64,000 bases of DNA from Oasisia sp. SBJ-2009 (lineage: Eukaryota; Annelida; Polychaeta; Sabellida; Siboglinidae): the NCBI GenBank assembly GCA_964017155.1, contig OZ024858.1:30688687-30752686 (forward strand), read 5' to 3'. A model generated the notes under the pieces. That model searched no databases, was not told the DNA's origin, and saw only the letters and a list, made by a program, of their open reading frames with translations. Positions 1-9,699 of the stretch are shown here, piece after piece (within the stretch, counting starts at the first letter, position 1; the number at the start of each line of letters is the position of its first letter). Position numbers and translations under genes: made by a program.

Positions 1-179
1 TGGTTGGTACTGACCGAGTCTATCCTTCATGCTGTTGGCGAGATCTGAAGCAGACCCAGCACATGGCCAAACAATGTCATATAGGAGTTGTTGGCCAACG
101 ACGATGACTATGTCTGGAGCATGTGGCTGAAGATCATCCACATTCAGTTTAGCGACGATAGTGGATTGTGTCCCTGTCC

Positions 180-725
180 TCAGACATATGTATCGAGTAT
201 GCGCCTCTTCTCTCCTTCCTCCTTACGTTTCTCCTCCTTCATCTCATCATCAGCTGAATACATGGACTCTATGGCGAGTGTGACATGGGCACAGATGGGG
301 TAGGACTCCACCCAAATGGCCACTTGGTCTTCTGACATGGTTAATTCCTTCAAACCCCCAGGCATCTTACTCTTCTTGATGTATGTTTGCTCTCCAAACT
401 GGTCTGCAGACAAAGAATTCTATATGCCTGGCCTATGACGACATAGATGAGTGTCTACTAACAGATCCATCTTGGCATCATCTGGCAACACATGCTGCAT
501 TTCCATCACATGCCATGTAATGTATCCAGGGTCGGGAAAGCTTGAAGCAGTTATGCATGTAGCTGTCATTCTGCAGGATTGTCGTGCACGCCATACTGTT
601 ATTGTGTTAGCGAAGCCATGTGCTTCAATCCTTTCACCAAACGTGATGAGAATGAAACTAGACATGATAATGAGGATGAAGGTGATAGTATGGAGGAAGA
701 GAGAATGGGTGAATAACCTTTTCAA
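180..725 (-). pseudogene. Broken fragment of a multi-copy invertebrate protein family
   Basis: Read on the minus strand, one frame runs from about 725 down to 180 and is interrupted once, by TAG at 422-420 where the flanking residues (PGI*NSLSADQ) suggest an original Trp. The C-terminal half contains a block, SADQFGEQTYIKK...PGGLKELTMSEDQ, followed by a Lys/Glu-rich stretch. I recall similar blocks (acidic residue, hydrophobics, then EQ plus a Gly-Gly-Leu turn) in uncharacterised, highly repeated proteins of marine invertebrates that look transposon-associated, and an analogous block lies in the pseudogene at 19.9-21.6 kb. No intact start and no downstream domain is visible. The function is unknown, and the family link is from memory, not from a search. 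Confidence 0.42.
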
Positions 726-1030
726 TGAGAATGTAATGGGAATGATTTATCGTTTAAAATACCAATGGTTAATAATGTACACTGGGTCAATGCCCAAATG
801 AAACTTGTCATTGCAAACAAGTTCTCAGTGTGTATCAGCAATTATATAATTCAATACTTCTGACGTTATACCTTTAAATTGTTGTACCATTTTGTGTGTG
901 TCATTTCCCAAGCTTTTTGTGCTTCTTGTCAGCTGTAGTCATATAAACATACATGAAGTTACAACTATTAGCCTTCCTGAAACTCAGTCATGATGAATGT
1001 TCAACGATGAAGAGGAATTGAAAATAAATC
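726..1030. other. No gene seen
   Basis: AT-rich DNA with no convincing exon, repeat or RNA gene on either strand. Confidence 0.5.
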
Positions 1031-1640
1031 TGCGAGCAATTTTCGGTAGAAATGGCGACCATCTTAAATTTGTGTCACGTGACCACAGAAAATGATTACA
1101 TTAAATTCCTCATGTGTTGGTACATGTATTTCACGTATAATTAAGGCCGTACAAGTATATACCAGTACCCTGTTCTTGCCCATATGCTAAAACGTAGGAA
1201 TAGGCACAAAATCGTGGCTCTTGCATATGTTTGGTTACAATGACAGCCATTTTGAATATTACTCGGTTTTCTTGGGCGGGCATCAGTTGAAAAACTTCCT
1301 TTTAAGTCCTAATATGGTAAAACATAGGAATGCACAAAATAAAATCATATTTATATAGCAAAATGCAATCAAATTATGCTCGATTTTGGCTATTGTTGGA
1401 GAAAATGGCGGCCATTTTGAATTTTGGTCATGTGAACATAGTCGAACATTATTATAAACGGTTCCATTAAATTCTTCGTACCTCAAAGCATGCGTGTATA
1501 TACAAACATTATGTTCCTAGCATGATGTAGTGTAAAGATGAACACATTTTGTAATTTACCAGGATCACGGCAGCCATCTTTGATTTTCGTGGTTCCCACA
1601 AGTTGCCCAAGGATGGCGTATTGCCATCCCACGGATTTGA
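1031..1640. repeat. Diverged tandem repeat, about 160-195 bp unit, with ATGGCGGCCAT cores
   Basis: About four degenerate units, with core motifs near 1050 (aaatggcgaccatctt), 1245 (gacagccattttgaat), 1405 (aaatggcggccattttgaa) and 1570 (ggcagccatctttgat). Between the cores the units share further words, such as a ttacattaaattc/gttccattaaattc block and a cataggaat block. The core is near-palindromic and matches the YY1-type consensus AAnATGGCGGC. Related cores recur near 22.0-22.7 kb and 60.3-60.7 kb. Confidence 0.55.
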
Positions 1641-1739
1641 GTTCAGGGACACATAATCTATATGATTCAGCAAAAAAACCTTAGACGACCAAACATTTCC
1701 AGGTTCCCAACAGTAGAGTATAGCGTGGCAACTCGACTA

Positions 1740-2650
1740 TATACATTGTTGATTGTTAAAAAGTTTAATTCACCTGAATTGATCAGTTTCCTGCAGACTA
1801 CGTATCCTCCATGCATTTGCCCGACCCAAGTGATTGCCTTAATCTTAGACCCTCCACAGCCTCGTCTCACTTGCATTGTAGTGTGGCCTGTAGCAATATA
1901 TCATAATTTAAGTTTTATATTATCCATTCATATATTGCTGTGATGAAAATGTTGCTAAACATTAAGATTAGAATAGCTGGCACATGTGTGTTGAAAGATA
2001 TAAGATAATACACAGATTATAGTCAGGCATCATTGTGCAAGAATGTTATGTGTAATACTTGCATATGGTGTACACTAGCTAATAGCTATACTAGCATTTT
2101 ATGTTCATGTTTACATTTTTTATATTGAATAAATTCATCACCATCATTGTTGTCAAGAAAATCTAAACTATATTGCATAAAACATAGGCCTAATGCAAAT
2201 AAACAACATGCAGTAAAAATAGTAAAATGTGAGTCATAAAACACTGTTTTAATAATTGTGATAACCGATCAACCGGAGCTTACTGCCAAAGGTTTCAAGG
2301 CCAAGCCAATGCTTTATCATGTCGTCCCTCACGTCATCTACTCTCTCTCTAGATATGCACTTTTGCAATTACACAGCTTATTAACAAGATCATGCGTGAT
2401 CAAATACAATACCAGTACATATAAAATTATAAATACAGGCTGTATCTGGCTGAGTGATGCCGGGCGATGCCGACTGTCAAACTGGTTTGTCAGACTCACT
2501 CAGACTTACAATTATACAAGTTATAGAATCCGCGTCGAGTAAGCCTATTATTACGTTCGCAAGTTGCATTTCTCTTTGAATTAGCCAACGACTACACGTA
2601 ACACGCTCTTGTTGCTAACTGCGATAATGCACTTTAATACATACCTTCCC
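1740..2650 (+). mobile_element. Left arm, outer part, of a large inverted-repeat element
   Basis: This stretch is, with divergence, the reverse complement of 10.0-11.15 kb. Matching landmarks are tacattgttgattgtta (left outer end), cctgcagactacgtatcctcc, gctgtgatgaaaatgttg, aaaacactgttttaataat, cgtccctcacgtcatcta and ctcttgttgctaactgcg. The match breaks at about 2650, where the LINE begins, and resumes after it. Outer ends are approximate and no clear target duplication was identified. Confidence 0.7.
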
Positions 2651-2733
2651 TTTGGCGGGAACATTGGCGGGAGCAGATGTTTGAAATTGGTGGTGCATAA
2701 AAGTTGAAAAACAAGAGGAAATATTGACTGATA

Positions 2734-3147
2734 AGTATTATTCTTATGTGAAGATTATTCATAAACTAGTACTAGACATATATTGGGTAATAGTTTGGTT
2801 AAAGGTTTGTCAGTTAACAGTATTTTTGACCAGATTAGAATATAGTGGGTGATAATAGGGTAATTTAGCCTTCGACAAGTTTGTAAACAAGATTTGGCAA
2901 AACTTATTATTTGATAGAATATTTATCAGATATAGTATTCAGCATAACAGCTGCAGTATTATTCTTATGTGAAGATTATTCATAAAGTTTTAGTAAAAGT
3001 TTGTTAGTTAAAAGTATTTATGAGCAGATTAGCATAGTGGGTGATAATAGGGTAATCTAGCCTTCGTCAAGGTTGTTTACAAGATTTAGCAAATCTGATT
3101 ATTTGATAGAATATGTAACATATAAAGTAGCAAACATAACAGCTACA
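2734..3147 (+). repeat. Tandem duplication, about 220 bp, in the LINE 5'UTR
   Basis: Two copies, 2734-2955 and 2956-3147. Both start with gtattattcttatgtgaag and contain gggtgataatagggtaat, a tagccttcg(a/t)caag block and a closing cataacagct block. The second copy is slightly shorter and diverged. The layout recalls the promoter monomers of some mammalian L1 5'UTRs; a promoter role here is inference. Confidence 0.75.
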
Positions 3148-3396
3148 TAAATAAGATAATACTTTGATCAGGTAGCATTGTTATTAAAAAATAAGCAAGC
3201 TTTTTAGTAGAAACCTTAGTTTGTTTATGTTGGTAGTGTCCAACGTGTCCGCTAGGGAACGGTGCCAGTAAAGACTAAATTTGTCAGTTGTGTATAACAT
3301 AAAGTGAGCTGCAGTTACTGTCCACATTAAACAGTCTTTCTAAAGACTAATTGGTATACAGACTGAGTAAATTTAGAGTTCCTGTGATATCATAAT

Positions 3397-4545
3397 ATGG
3401 CCCCTTGCAAGCGGCAAGTGAAGGCAAGGAGGCACTTAGTATGTGACTATTGTCACAGCTTTGTCGATTTTGCTCTATCCGGATGCACAAAGTCATGGGC
3501 AGAAACAATGGAGGAAGACTTTACTTTCCAGTGCACAGGGTGTTGTAAAGTGGAATGTCTTACAGTAGAGTTAGCTAGACTAACCGATATTGTGAAGGGG
3601 CTGGAGATGAAAATAACCAAAGAGATGGATGGAAGAGGACGGAATGAGCAATGCAGTCACAAGAAGGATGAGGACATGAGATTGAGAGGAGGGAGGGTGA
3701 GTGCAAGGAAAACAAATGGAGAAAGAACAAGAGAAAGCACGGCATGCAGGAAGGCGACAGGGGAGAAAGTGACAGTAGATGAGGGGGGGACAATGGGACA
3801 GGAGAGGAGAGAAGTTCATGTGACCGGAGGAAAGATGAATGGAAGAAAGGAACTGAGAGTAAATGTGCCGAAAGGGAATTCAATAACAGGGATGATGACA
3901 GGACGAAAAGACGCAGGGAAAAAGGGAACAACAGAGAAGGCGGGAGGAAGAAAAGTCAACGATCAGGGAGATGCAACACGGAGGAGCTACTCTGAGGCAG
4001 TGATTGAGGGAGCATCGAGAACAGAAAGGGTGTTTATGGGCGACTCAATTTTGAGAAAGACAGACAAGACTTTAAACAAAGGCGAAGATGTTGTTGTTTG
4101 TCTTCCGGGCTCTCGGATAGAGAATGTGACAGAAAGGGTAGGGAACGTGTTGGGGCATGGCCAGGGAGGATCTATATTAGTACATGTAGGGACGAACAAT
4201 GCAGACAAGGAGGGGACAACTAGAGTAGTGCAAAGATACAGACAGTTGGTAGGGAAGCTGAAGAAGACAAGAGTTGAGCAGATTATTCTCTCAGGAATTT
4301 TGCCAGTGATGGGAGGAAGGGGTGTAGCCTATAGAAACTGCAAGAGGATGGCAATCAACGTTCTAGTAGAGCAGATGTGCGAAGAAGAAGGAGTTGGATT
4401 TGTAGATTTGTGGGGATACTTTGTGGGAAAAGAAGATATGTATATGAGAGATGGCCTCCATCTAAGCGGAAAGGGCGCAGCAGTTTTCTCCGAGAACTTG
4501 CTTCGATCTATGGACAGGGGAACAGGTTTCAGTTATTTAAACTAG
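3397..4545 (+). CDS. LINE ORF1: zinc-finger and SGNH-esterase protein
   Basis: A 382-residue protein. An N-terminal zinc-finger-like cluster (C16-x2-C19, C30, C46-x2-C49, C54) is followed by a short Leu-rich, coiled-coil-like segment (about 56-75) and a long, basic, low-complexity linker (about 80-205). The C-terminal part (about 210-375) is an SGNH/GDSL hydrolase: block I GDS with Ser217, block III VGTNN, and block V DGLHLSGKG with Asp352 and His355 as the other triad members. CR1-group ORF1 proteins typically pair such a finger with an esterase; they bind LINE RNA, and the esterase role is unsettled. The start is the ATG at 3397. The last codons, TAT TTA AAC TAG, form a -1 frameshift signal into ORF2. 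Confidence 0.9.
   Translation: MAPCKRQVKARRHLVCDYCHSFVDFALSGCTKSWAETMEEDFTFQCTGCCKVECLTVELARLTDIVKGLEMKITKEMDGRGRNEQCSHKKDEDMRLRGGRVSARKTNGERTRESTACRKATGEKVTVDEGGTMGQERREVHVTGGKMNGRKELRVNVPKGNSITGMMTGRKDAGKKGTTEKAGGRKVNDQGDATRRSYSEAVIEGASRTERVFMGDSILRKTDKTLNKGEDVVVCLPGSRIENVTERVGNVLGHGQGGSILVHVGTNNADKEGTTRVVQRYRQLVGKLKKTRVEQIILSGILPVMGGRGVAYRNCKRMAINVLVEQMCEEEGVGFVDLWGYFVGKEDMYMRDGLHLSGKGAAVFSENLLRSMDRGTGFSYLN
4536..4542 (+). promoter_or_regulatory. Candidate -1 ribosomal frameshift site (U UUA AAC)
   Basis: TTTAAAC lies in exact X XXY YYZ register with ORF1 (TAT TTA AAC), directly before the ORF1 stop TAG at 4543-4545. A one-base backward slip puts TTT AAA in the decoding site and continues with CTA GAT in the ORF2 frame. 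ORF2 has no ATG between its opening (about 4377) and 4710, which lies inside the endonuclease domain, so initiation at a separate AUG is not available. A G-run (caggggggat) begins nine bases after the heptamer; a stimulating structure was not computed. Confidence 0.72.
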
Positions 4546-7424
4546 ATTCGCAGGGGGGATTCACAGAGAAGCCAAATACTGGAGGCACAGATAAGGACAG
4601 CACAAAGACAACGGCAAAGAACAGTCTGGAAAACTCTACCACATTTGGTTATAAATGTGTTTGTTTAAATGCAAGGAGCATAGTAAACAAAAGAAATGAA
4701 CTAAACATTATGGTAGAAGATACTGACCCTCACATAATAGGTATAACTGAATCTTGGGCCACCCCCGACATATCAGATACCGAATTAGGAATGACAGGAT
4801 ATGTCATGTTTAGGAAAGATAGAATAGGGAGAAGGGGAGGTGGCGTTATTTTATATATTAAAGAATCCATCCAGGCTTACGAAATAAAATTAGAAAAAGA
4901 AGCAGAATGTGAAGAAGCTGTCTGGTGTAACATAGTTTCAGGAAACTCAACGTTAACTGTTGGGTTAGTTTATCGAAGTCCAAACATAAACACAGAAGAG
5001 AATGAGAAAATACAAAACGCTATAAAGGAAGTCAGTAAACGGGACTGTATAATTATGGGGGATTTTAACCATGGGCGTATACAGTGGAAATCTCTACAGA
5101 GTACTGGGAGTGAAGATCAAAAGTTTTTAAATTTAGTACAAGACAGTTTCCTTATTCAACATGTGTTAGAACCAACAAGGGGTGAGAACGTGTTGGACAT
5201 AGTGTTGAGCTCACAGAAGGAATTTATTGATAATGTCAGGATATGTGAGCCACTGGGATGTAGTGATCACAACCAGATATATTTTATCATCAAAGTAAAA
5301 GGAGAACAGAATCGAAAAATACGGTACAGGAAAAATTTTCACAAAGGAAGATATAAGGACATGAGGAAATATTTAGCAAAGATAGACTGGAATAACGCAC
5401 TGGAGAATAAGACAGCAAAAGAATGTTGGAATATCTTAAAGAGTGAAATTGACTGCATTGTCGAAAAATTTGTCCCCTTGAAAAAACAAGGGAAACGGTC
5501 AAAAAAGAAACACTTATCAAAAGAAGCCATTAGAAAAATCAAATACAAGCAAATGATGTGGAAGACATATAGACATAATGGAAGTGAAGAAGACTATGCC
5601 ATTTATAAAGAAGCACTTAACCAAGCTACAGCTGAAATTAGAAATTCAAAGAGAAGCTATGAACAAAAATTAGCTTTTAATATAAAACATGACAGCAAGA
5701 GTTTTTATGCGTATGTTCGAAGTAAACAGAAAGTTCAGGATAAGGTCGGACCTCTAGAAGATAGTGATGGAAAAATAATAACAGAGGGATTCTTAATGGC
5801 AGAAAACCTAAATGAATACTTTAGTTCGGTATTTACCAGGGAAGATATTAGTGCATTACCAGTACCAGAGACTAAATTCGAAGGGAGAGAGTCAGACTAT
5901 TTAGGACAACTAATTGTAACACCAAAAATGGTAGCTAAGAAAATAAGGGACATGAAGGATAATAAGTCACCTGGAGTGGATGGGATTCCTCCCAAATTAC
6001 TACTGGAAATTGTAGAACAAATTAGCACACCACTTGCAACAGTGTTCAATTTGGCATTAGAGGAAGGAGTAGTTCCGTTAGAATGGAAAGAAGCAAACAT
6101 CATACCATTATTTAAAAAAGGATCAAGAAGCAAGTCAGAGAACTATAGACCAGTGAGTTTAACATCGGTGATTTGTAAACTATTAGAAAGACTAATTAAA
6201 GAGCACTTGGTTGATTTTCTTGTTAAAAATAACTTGATTAACCCATCTCAACATGGGTTTCTAAAAGCGAGGTCATGCTTAACAAATATCTTATGTTTTT
6301 TGGAAGATGTCACAAAGTGGGTAGATGAGGGATCACCAGTAGATATAATATACTTAGATTTTAAAAAAGCTTTTGACAAAGTGCCACATCAAAGATTACT
6401 ACTTAAACTGAAGGCCCATGGCATAGGCAATGTTATGATTAACTGGATAGAAAAATGGCTTATTGATAGAAGACAAAGAGTAGTAGTTGATGGGGAGGTT
6501 TCAAACTGGAAATCGGTTTTGAGTGGAGTACCGCAGGGATCAGTATTGGGACCTATTTTGTTCTTAATATATATCAATGATTTGGATGATGATATAACAA
6601 GCAAGGTGTTGAAGTTTGCGGATGATACAAAAGTGTTCAGAAAAATAAAAAGTGATACAGATAGACAGCAATTACAAGATGATCTAAATAAGTTGACCGA
6701 ATGGTCTGAGAAGTGGCAAATGCTGTTTAATTATGGGAAGTGTAAGTGCCTCCACACAGGACATGGGAATGAAGATGCACAATATACAATGGGTGATACT
6801 GTACTAAATACTACCGTAAAGGAAAAGGACTTAGGGTTAACTATTAGTGCTGATATGAAGGTATCGGAACAGTGTGCAATTGCAGCAGCGAAGGGAAACC
6901 AAATTCTTGGATTAATTAGGCGAAATATAGTGTACAAGGAAAAAGAACTAATAATACCACTGTACAAAACAATAGTTAGGCCTCATTTAGAATATTGCAT
7001 ACAGGCATGGAGGCCATATCGCAAGAAGGATATTGATATACTAGAAAGAGTACAAAGAAGAGCAACCAAAATGATACAAAAACTCAGGAATATTAGTTAT
7101 GAAATGCGTCTAAAAGAATGTGGATTAACAACACTAGAAACCAGGAGACTGCGAGGAGATCAGATAGAAGTTTTTAAAATATTGAATGGGTATGAAAATA
7201 TTGACAGAAATATTTTTTTCTCAGTCAAGGAAGAGAGAAGGACTAGAGGACATGGAGTTACATTAGCAAAGAAGCAATGTAGATTAGATATTAGAAAATT
7301 TTCATTTTCACAAAGAACAGTAAATGAATGGAACAGATTATCGGCTGATTGTGTAAGTGCTAGTAGTGTTAATATGTTCAAAAATAAAATTGACATGTAC
7401 CTAAGAAGGGCGGGGTACATTTAG
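4542..7424 (+). CDS. LINE ORF2: AP endonuclease and reverse transcriptase
   Basis: About 960 residues when counted from the frameshift point. The open frame extends back to about 4377 but without an ATG. An APE-like endonuclease comes first: LNARSIVNKRNEL, the catalytic Glu in ITESWA, GGGVILYI, GLVYRSPN, GDFNHG, and the terminal SDH at 5262-5270. After a linker comes the reverse transcriptase: NKSPGVDGIP, NYRPVSL, YLDFKKAFDKVPH (first catalytic Asp at 6357-6359), SGVPQGSVLGPILF and FADDTK (6615-6626). A conserved post-RT region follows, ending at TAG 7422-7424. In CR1-group LINEs this protein nicks the target and primes reverse transcription there. All catalytic motifs I can check are intact. 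Confidence 0.93.
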   Translation, partial: LDSQGGFTEKPNTGGTDKDSTKTTAKNSLENSTTFGYKCVCLNARSIVNKRNELNIMVEDTDPHIIGITESWATPDISDTELGMTGYVMFRKDRIGRRGGGVILYIKESIQAYEIKLEKEAECEEAVWCNIVSGNSTLTVGLVYRSPNINTEENEKIQNAIKEVSKRDCIIMGDFNHGRIQWKSLQSTGSEDQKFLNLVQDSFLIQHVLEPTRGENVLDIVLSSQKEFIDNVRICEPLGCSDHNQIYFIIKVKGEQNRKIRYRKNFHKGRYKDMRKYLAKIDWNNALENKTAKECWNILKSEIDCIVEKFVPLKKQGKRSKKKHLSKEAIRKIKYKQMMWKTYRHNGSEEDYAIYKEALNQATAEIRNSKRSYEQKLAFNIKHDSKSFYAYVRSKQKVQDKVGPLEDSDGKIITEGFLMAENLNEYFSSVFTREDISALPVPETKFEGRESDYLGQLIVTPKMVAKKIRDMKDNKSPGVDGIPPKLLLEIVEQISTPLATVFNLALEEGVVPLEWKEANIIPLFKKGSRSKSENYRPVSLTSVICKLLERLIKEHLVDFLVKNNLINPSQHGFLKARSCLTNILCFLEDVTKWVDEGSPVDIIYLDFKKAFDKVPHQRLLLKLKAHGIGNVMINWIEKWLIDRRQRVVVDGEVSNWKSVLSGVPQGSVLGPILFLIYINDLDDDITSKVLKFADDTKVFRKIKSDTDRQQLQDDLNKLTEWSEKWQMLFNYGKCKCLHTGHGNEDAQYTMGDTVLNTTVKEKDLGLTISADMKVSEQCAIAAAKGNQILGLIRRNIVYKEKELIIPLYKTIVRPHLEYCIQAWRPYRKKDIDILERVQRRATKMIQKLRNISYEMRLKECGLTTLETRRLRGDQIEVFKILNGYENIDRNIFFSVKEERRTRGHGVTLAKKQCRLDIRKFSFSQRTVNEWNRLSADCVSASSVNMFKNKIDMYLRRAGYI

Positions 7425-7512
7425 ATAGATAGGTTGGACTCTCGATAAGCCAAAGGGCTTCCTTGTCCACCTGCCATCTTGAGTTTATTCTCTAGGTGGC
7501 AATCTTGTTAAA

Positions 7513-7815
7513 TCTTGTTAAAAAGAAGCACTTCGCTCTTCGGAATCTTCGTCATGACACGCAGAAGCACGTGTCATTTGTTATTGTGCCGTAGGATGCC
7601 GATCTCGTATAAAACACGTGAACTAAAAAGTGCAGGACGTCTACACCGGCTAATGGTTTCGCCAGTTATACCCGGTGTAACGACGATTATTTTTTGCCGA
7701 ATAAAAAAGACAAGTACGCATTTTTAAATTAAACTGACTGTGCATACTAGTTAAACTGTTGACACATTACATATCATTATCAGGACAAAAAAGAAAAGGA
7801 TTGGCGATGGGCAAA
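7513..7815 (+). mobile_element. Left arm, inner part, of the large inverted-repeat element
   Basis: This resumes the inverted-repeat match after the LINE. It is the reverse complement, with changes, of about 9.70-9.96 kb: catttgttattgtgccgta, aaaacacgtga, tttcgccagttatacccg and ctgtgcatactagttaaact all recur inverted on the right. It ends near a ggattggcgat block whose partner is close to 9700. Confidence 0.72.
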
Positions 7816-9699
7816 ACGATATGATTGGAAAGCTTTGACCGTTTAAACTTCAATCCACTATTTTGTGAAAAAGTATTTTAATTTGCACAGCGCACCGGTC
7901 GAACATCGTTATGCAACGCGTGGCGTACGTGCCGCGAGCACCGTGCGCACCACCGCGCGCGCCGCTAATAAAGTTCACTTTCCAACTTCCAACGCTAATC
8001 AGCGTGTGCCATGGCCCATGCATGTTTGCAATGATCGATTGCGTTCTTGCTCGCAGGTCCACATTGGCATTGATAACATCAATAGACAATACCATTTTAA
8101 CATAGATATACATCAAAATATCTACGTAAAGTATAACAGTTCTGCGCGCAATAATAATAGTACTATTACACGATTTTTCACAAGATAAAAATAAACATCC
8201 ACTCACCTAGCTAGCATCCATAATGGCATAAAAAAAACATGGGAATTTTGCTGTCATGAGACGTAGATCGGTCTTTCATTGGTTCACGTGATCACCAAAA
8301 CAGATCGAAAATTCATTTGCATAATGCTGCCAAACATTCTTCGGGAATCGCCTTTTCCGGCGTCACTACAGTGAGTAGACCCTAGACTAGTACATAGCAA
8401 TGGCAATGGCCGCCAGACGCGTCACAGATTTTGAACCAGATTCGTGAGACAAATCTACCTTGTCCTTGATGTAATATACTTCCGGGCGGGGCTCAACCTC
8501 AGGCGTCCCTTGTCATATTATGTCGTGATGGGCTTATCGTACCAATACATTATTAACCCGCATTGCCATTGCCATTGGCATTGCCTTTGTATTGCTACAG
8601 AGTACAGTGGAATGTGTGTTGTTTATTGTAGCGTATATTAGACACATGACATGTGATAGTTATTGAATTGAAAGTATAATACTATCTATCCGTGACATAG
8701 TCTAGACTATGTCTATGACTATGTATGTGAGTCAGACAATGTCAATCCATCTTGTCAGGGTTTTTTTTTCTTCTAAAATCGACTGCAAAGACGAAGTCGC
8801 AGTCAAAGTCAGACAAAGTCAAAAGACAAAGTCAAAGACAAAGTGTCAAAGACAAAGTGTCAAAGTGACAAAGACAAAGTAAAAGACGTTCGAATTTGAC
8901 TTCATACGTTTGTTTATTATGCAGTTAATGTTGACATGGTAATTGTTGCACAAACATGCATGACACGGCAGCCTGGCACAGTCACAGACACACTCACACA
9001 GCCGGCTTTGGACCAATGTTTTGTAACGCCATCGCCATCGGCATCGGCATCGCCATCGCCGCATCGGCATCGCTTCCAAAAGAATTATCAAATTATCATT
9101 ACATTGTGCATATTATAATATATAGCGTTACTAATTATTGTTGATGTTGTGCAGTCCTTCAGTTACACCACACCCACGTTTTCATAATATGTTGCAGTTA
9201 AATTACGCCTAATATTTTCTAAGATCAAACTTACCACGACATATTTGTATTCGGTGTTGTTGAACTTCAGGCCAGGCCGTCCCAACTCGAATGCCTTCAT
9301 GCAGTTAACACATTTGTTCAGACGATATTTCTTTACTTCGGAAGATTTCAAACGAGGCTGCCGAATTAAGTTACTTTTGCTAAATACATCCTCTAGTTGA
9401 CAAATTGCGAGAAATGTCACAAGGACCGCACGAACCACGAATCGCATCTTGACAGGGCTGGGTTGATCCAAAGAAACAAGCGCAAGATGGACGCCTCGTT
9501 TTGAATTCATTTACCGCGCAATCTTTACTTCCTTTGCCGCGCAATCGTGGGCACCGCCTCCTGCCAGCTAGACTCCGACTACGCTTATCATTGGCAAGTA
9601 AAACAGCTACAATGTAACATGTATCGAATTCCTGGAATCAAACGCTGGCGCAGATGTACAGATGTTTATGCTTAAAGGTACTCAATCCACTCGTTTGCT
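7816..9699. other. Core between the foldback arms
   Basis: About 1.9 kb of unique DNA between the inverted arms. It contains a short tandem tract of GACAAAGT-like units (about 8785-8885), an 18-bp perfect palindrome (acatagtctagactatgt, about 8694-8711), hexamer-like runs of gccatt/ggcatt near 8550-8585 and gccatc/ggcatc near 9030-9070, and a candidate minus-strand first exon (9235-9510). A short plus-strand reading (MAMAARRVTDFEPD, from about 8399 to a gtgaga near 8443) could be another first exon but is too short to claim. No transposase was recognised. Confidence 0.5.
9235..9510 (-). CDS. Candidate first exon of a secreted protein
   Basis: On the minus strand an ATG at 9510, or a second one at about 9447 (MRFVVRAVLVTFLAICQL), opens a frame with a textbook signal peptide. 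It is followed by basic, Lys-rich sequence and a Cys-x2-Cys segment (KCVNCMKAFELGRPG) with one possible N-glycosylation site (NNT). The frame reaches a consensus splice donor, gtcgtg|gtaagt (GT at 9234-9233), in phase 0. I do not recognise the family; a saposin-like or thiol-redox fold is conceivable from CxxC but unproven. No second exon was found downstream. It sits in the core of the foldback element, so it may be captured host sequence, an element gene or a host gene the element surrounds. Confidence 0.42.

Larger units (their letters stand above)
2651..7512 (+). mobile_element. Full-length, apparently intact CR1-type LINE retrotransposon
   Basis: A non-LTR retrotransposon of about 4.9 kb: a 5'UTR with an internal duplication, ORF1 (zinc finger plus SGNH esterase), ORF2 (AP endonuclease plus reverse transcriptase), a short 3'UTR and a tail of two aatcttgtta units at about 7502-7522 instead of poly(A). 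The RT motifs (FADD, SGVPQGSVLGP) and short-repeat tail fit the CR1/L2 group. It interrupts the left arm of the foldback element, so it inserted later. Both frames are free of internal stops, which suggests a young, possibly active copy. Boundaries come from the loss and return of the inverted-repeat match and are good to about 10-20 bases. Confidence 0.88.

Noticed and set aside
451..801. 116-codon plus-strand frame
   Set aside because: Opposite-strand shadow of the minus-strand fragment at 180-725, which has the recognisable block.
2850..2870. gataatagggtaat resembling a homing-endonuclease (I-SceI) site
   Set aside because: Several mismatches to the known site; occurs in both copies of an ordinary LINE 5'UTR duplication.
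3575..3931. 118-codon minus-strand frame rich in Leu/Ser/Pro
   Set aside because: Antisense shadow of the low-complexity linker of LINE ORF1.
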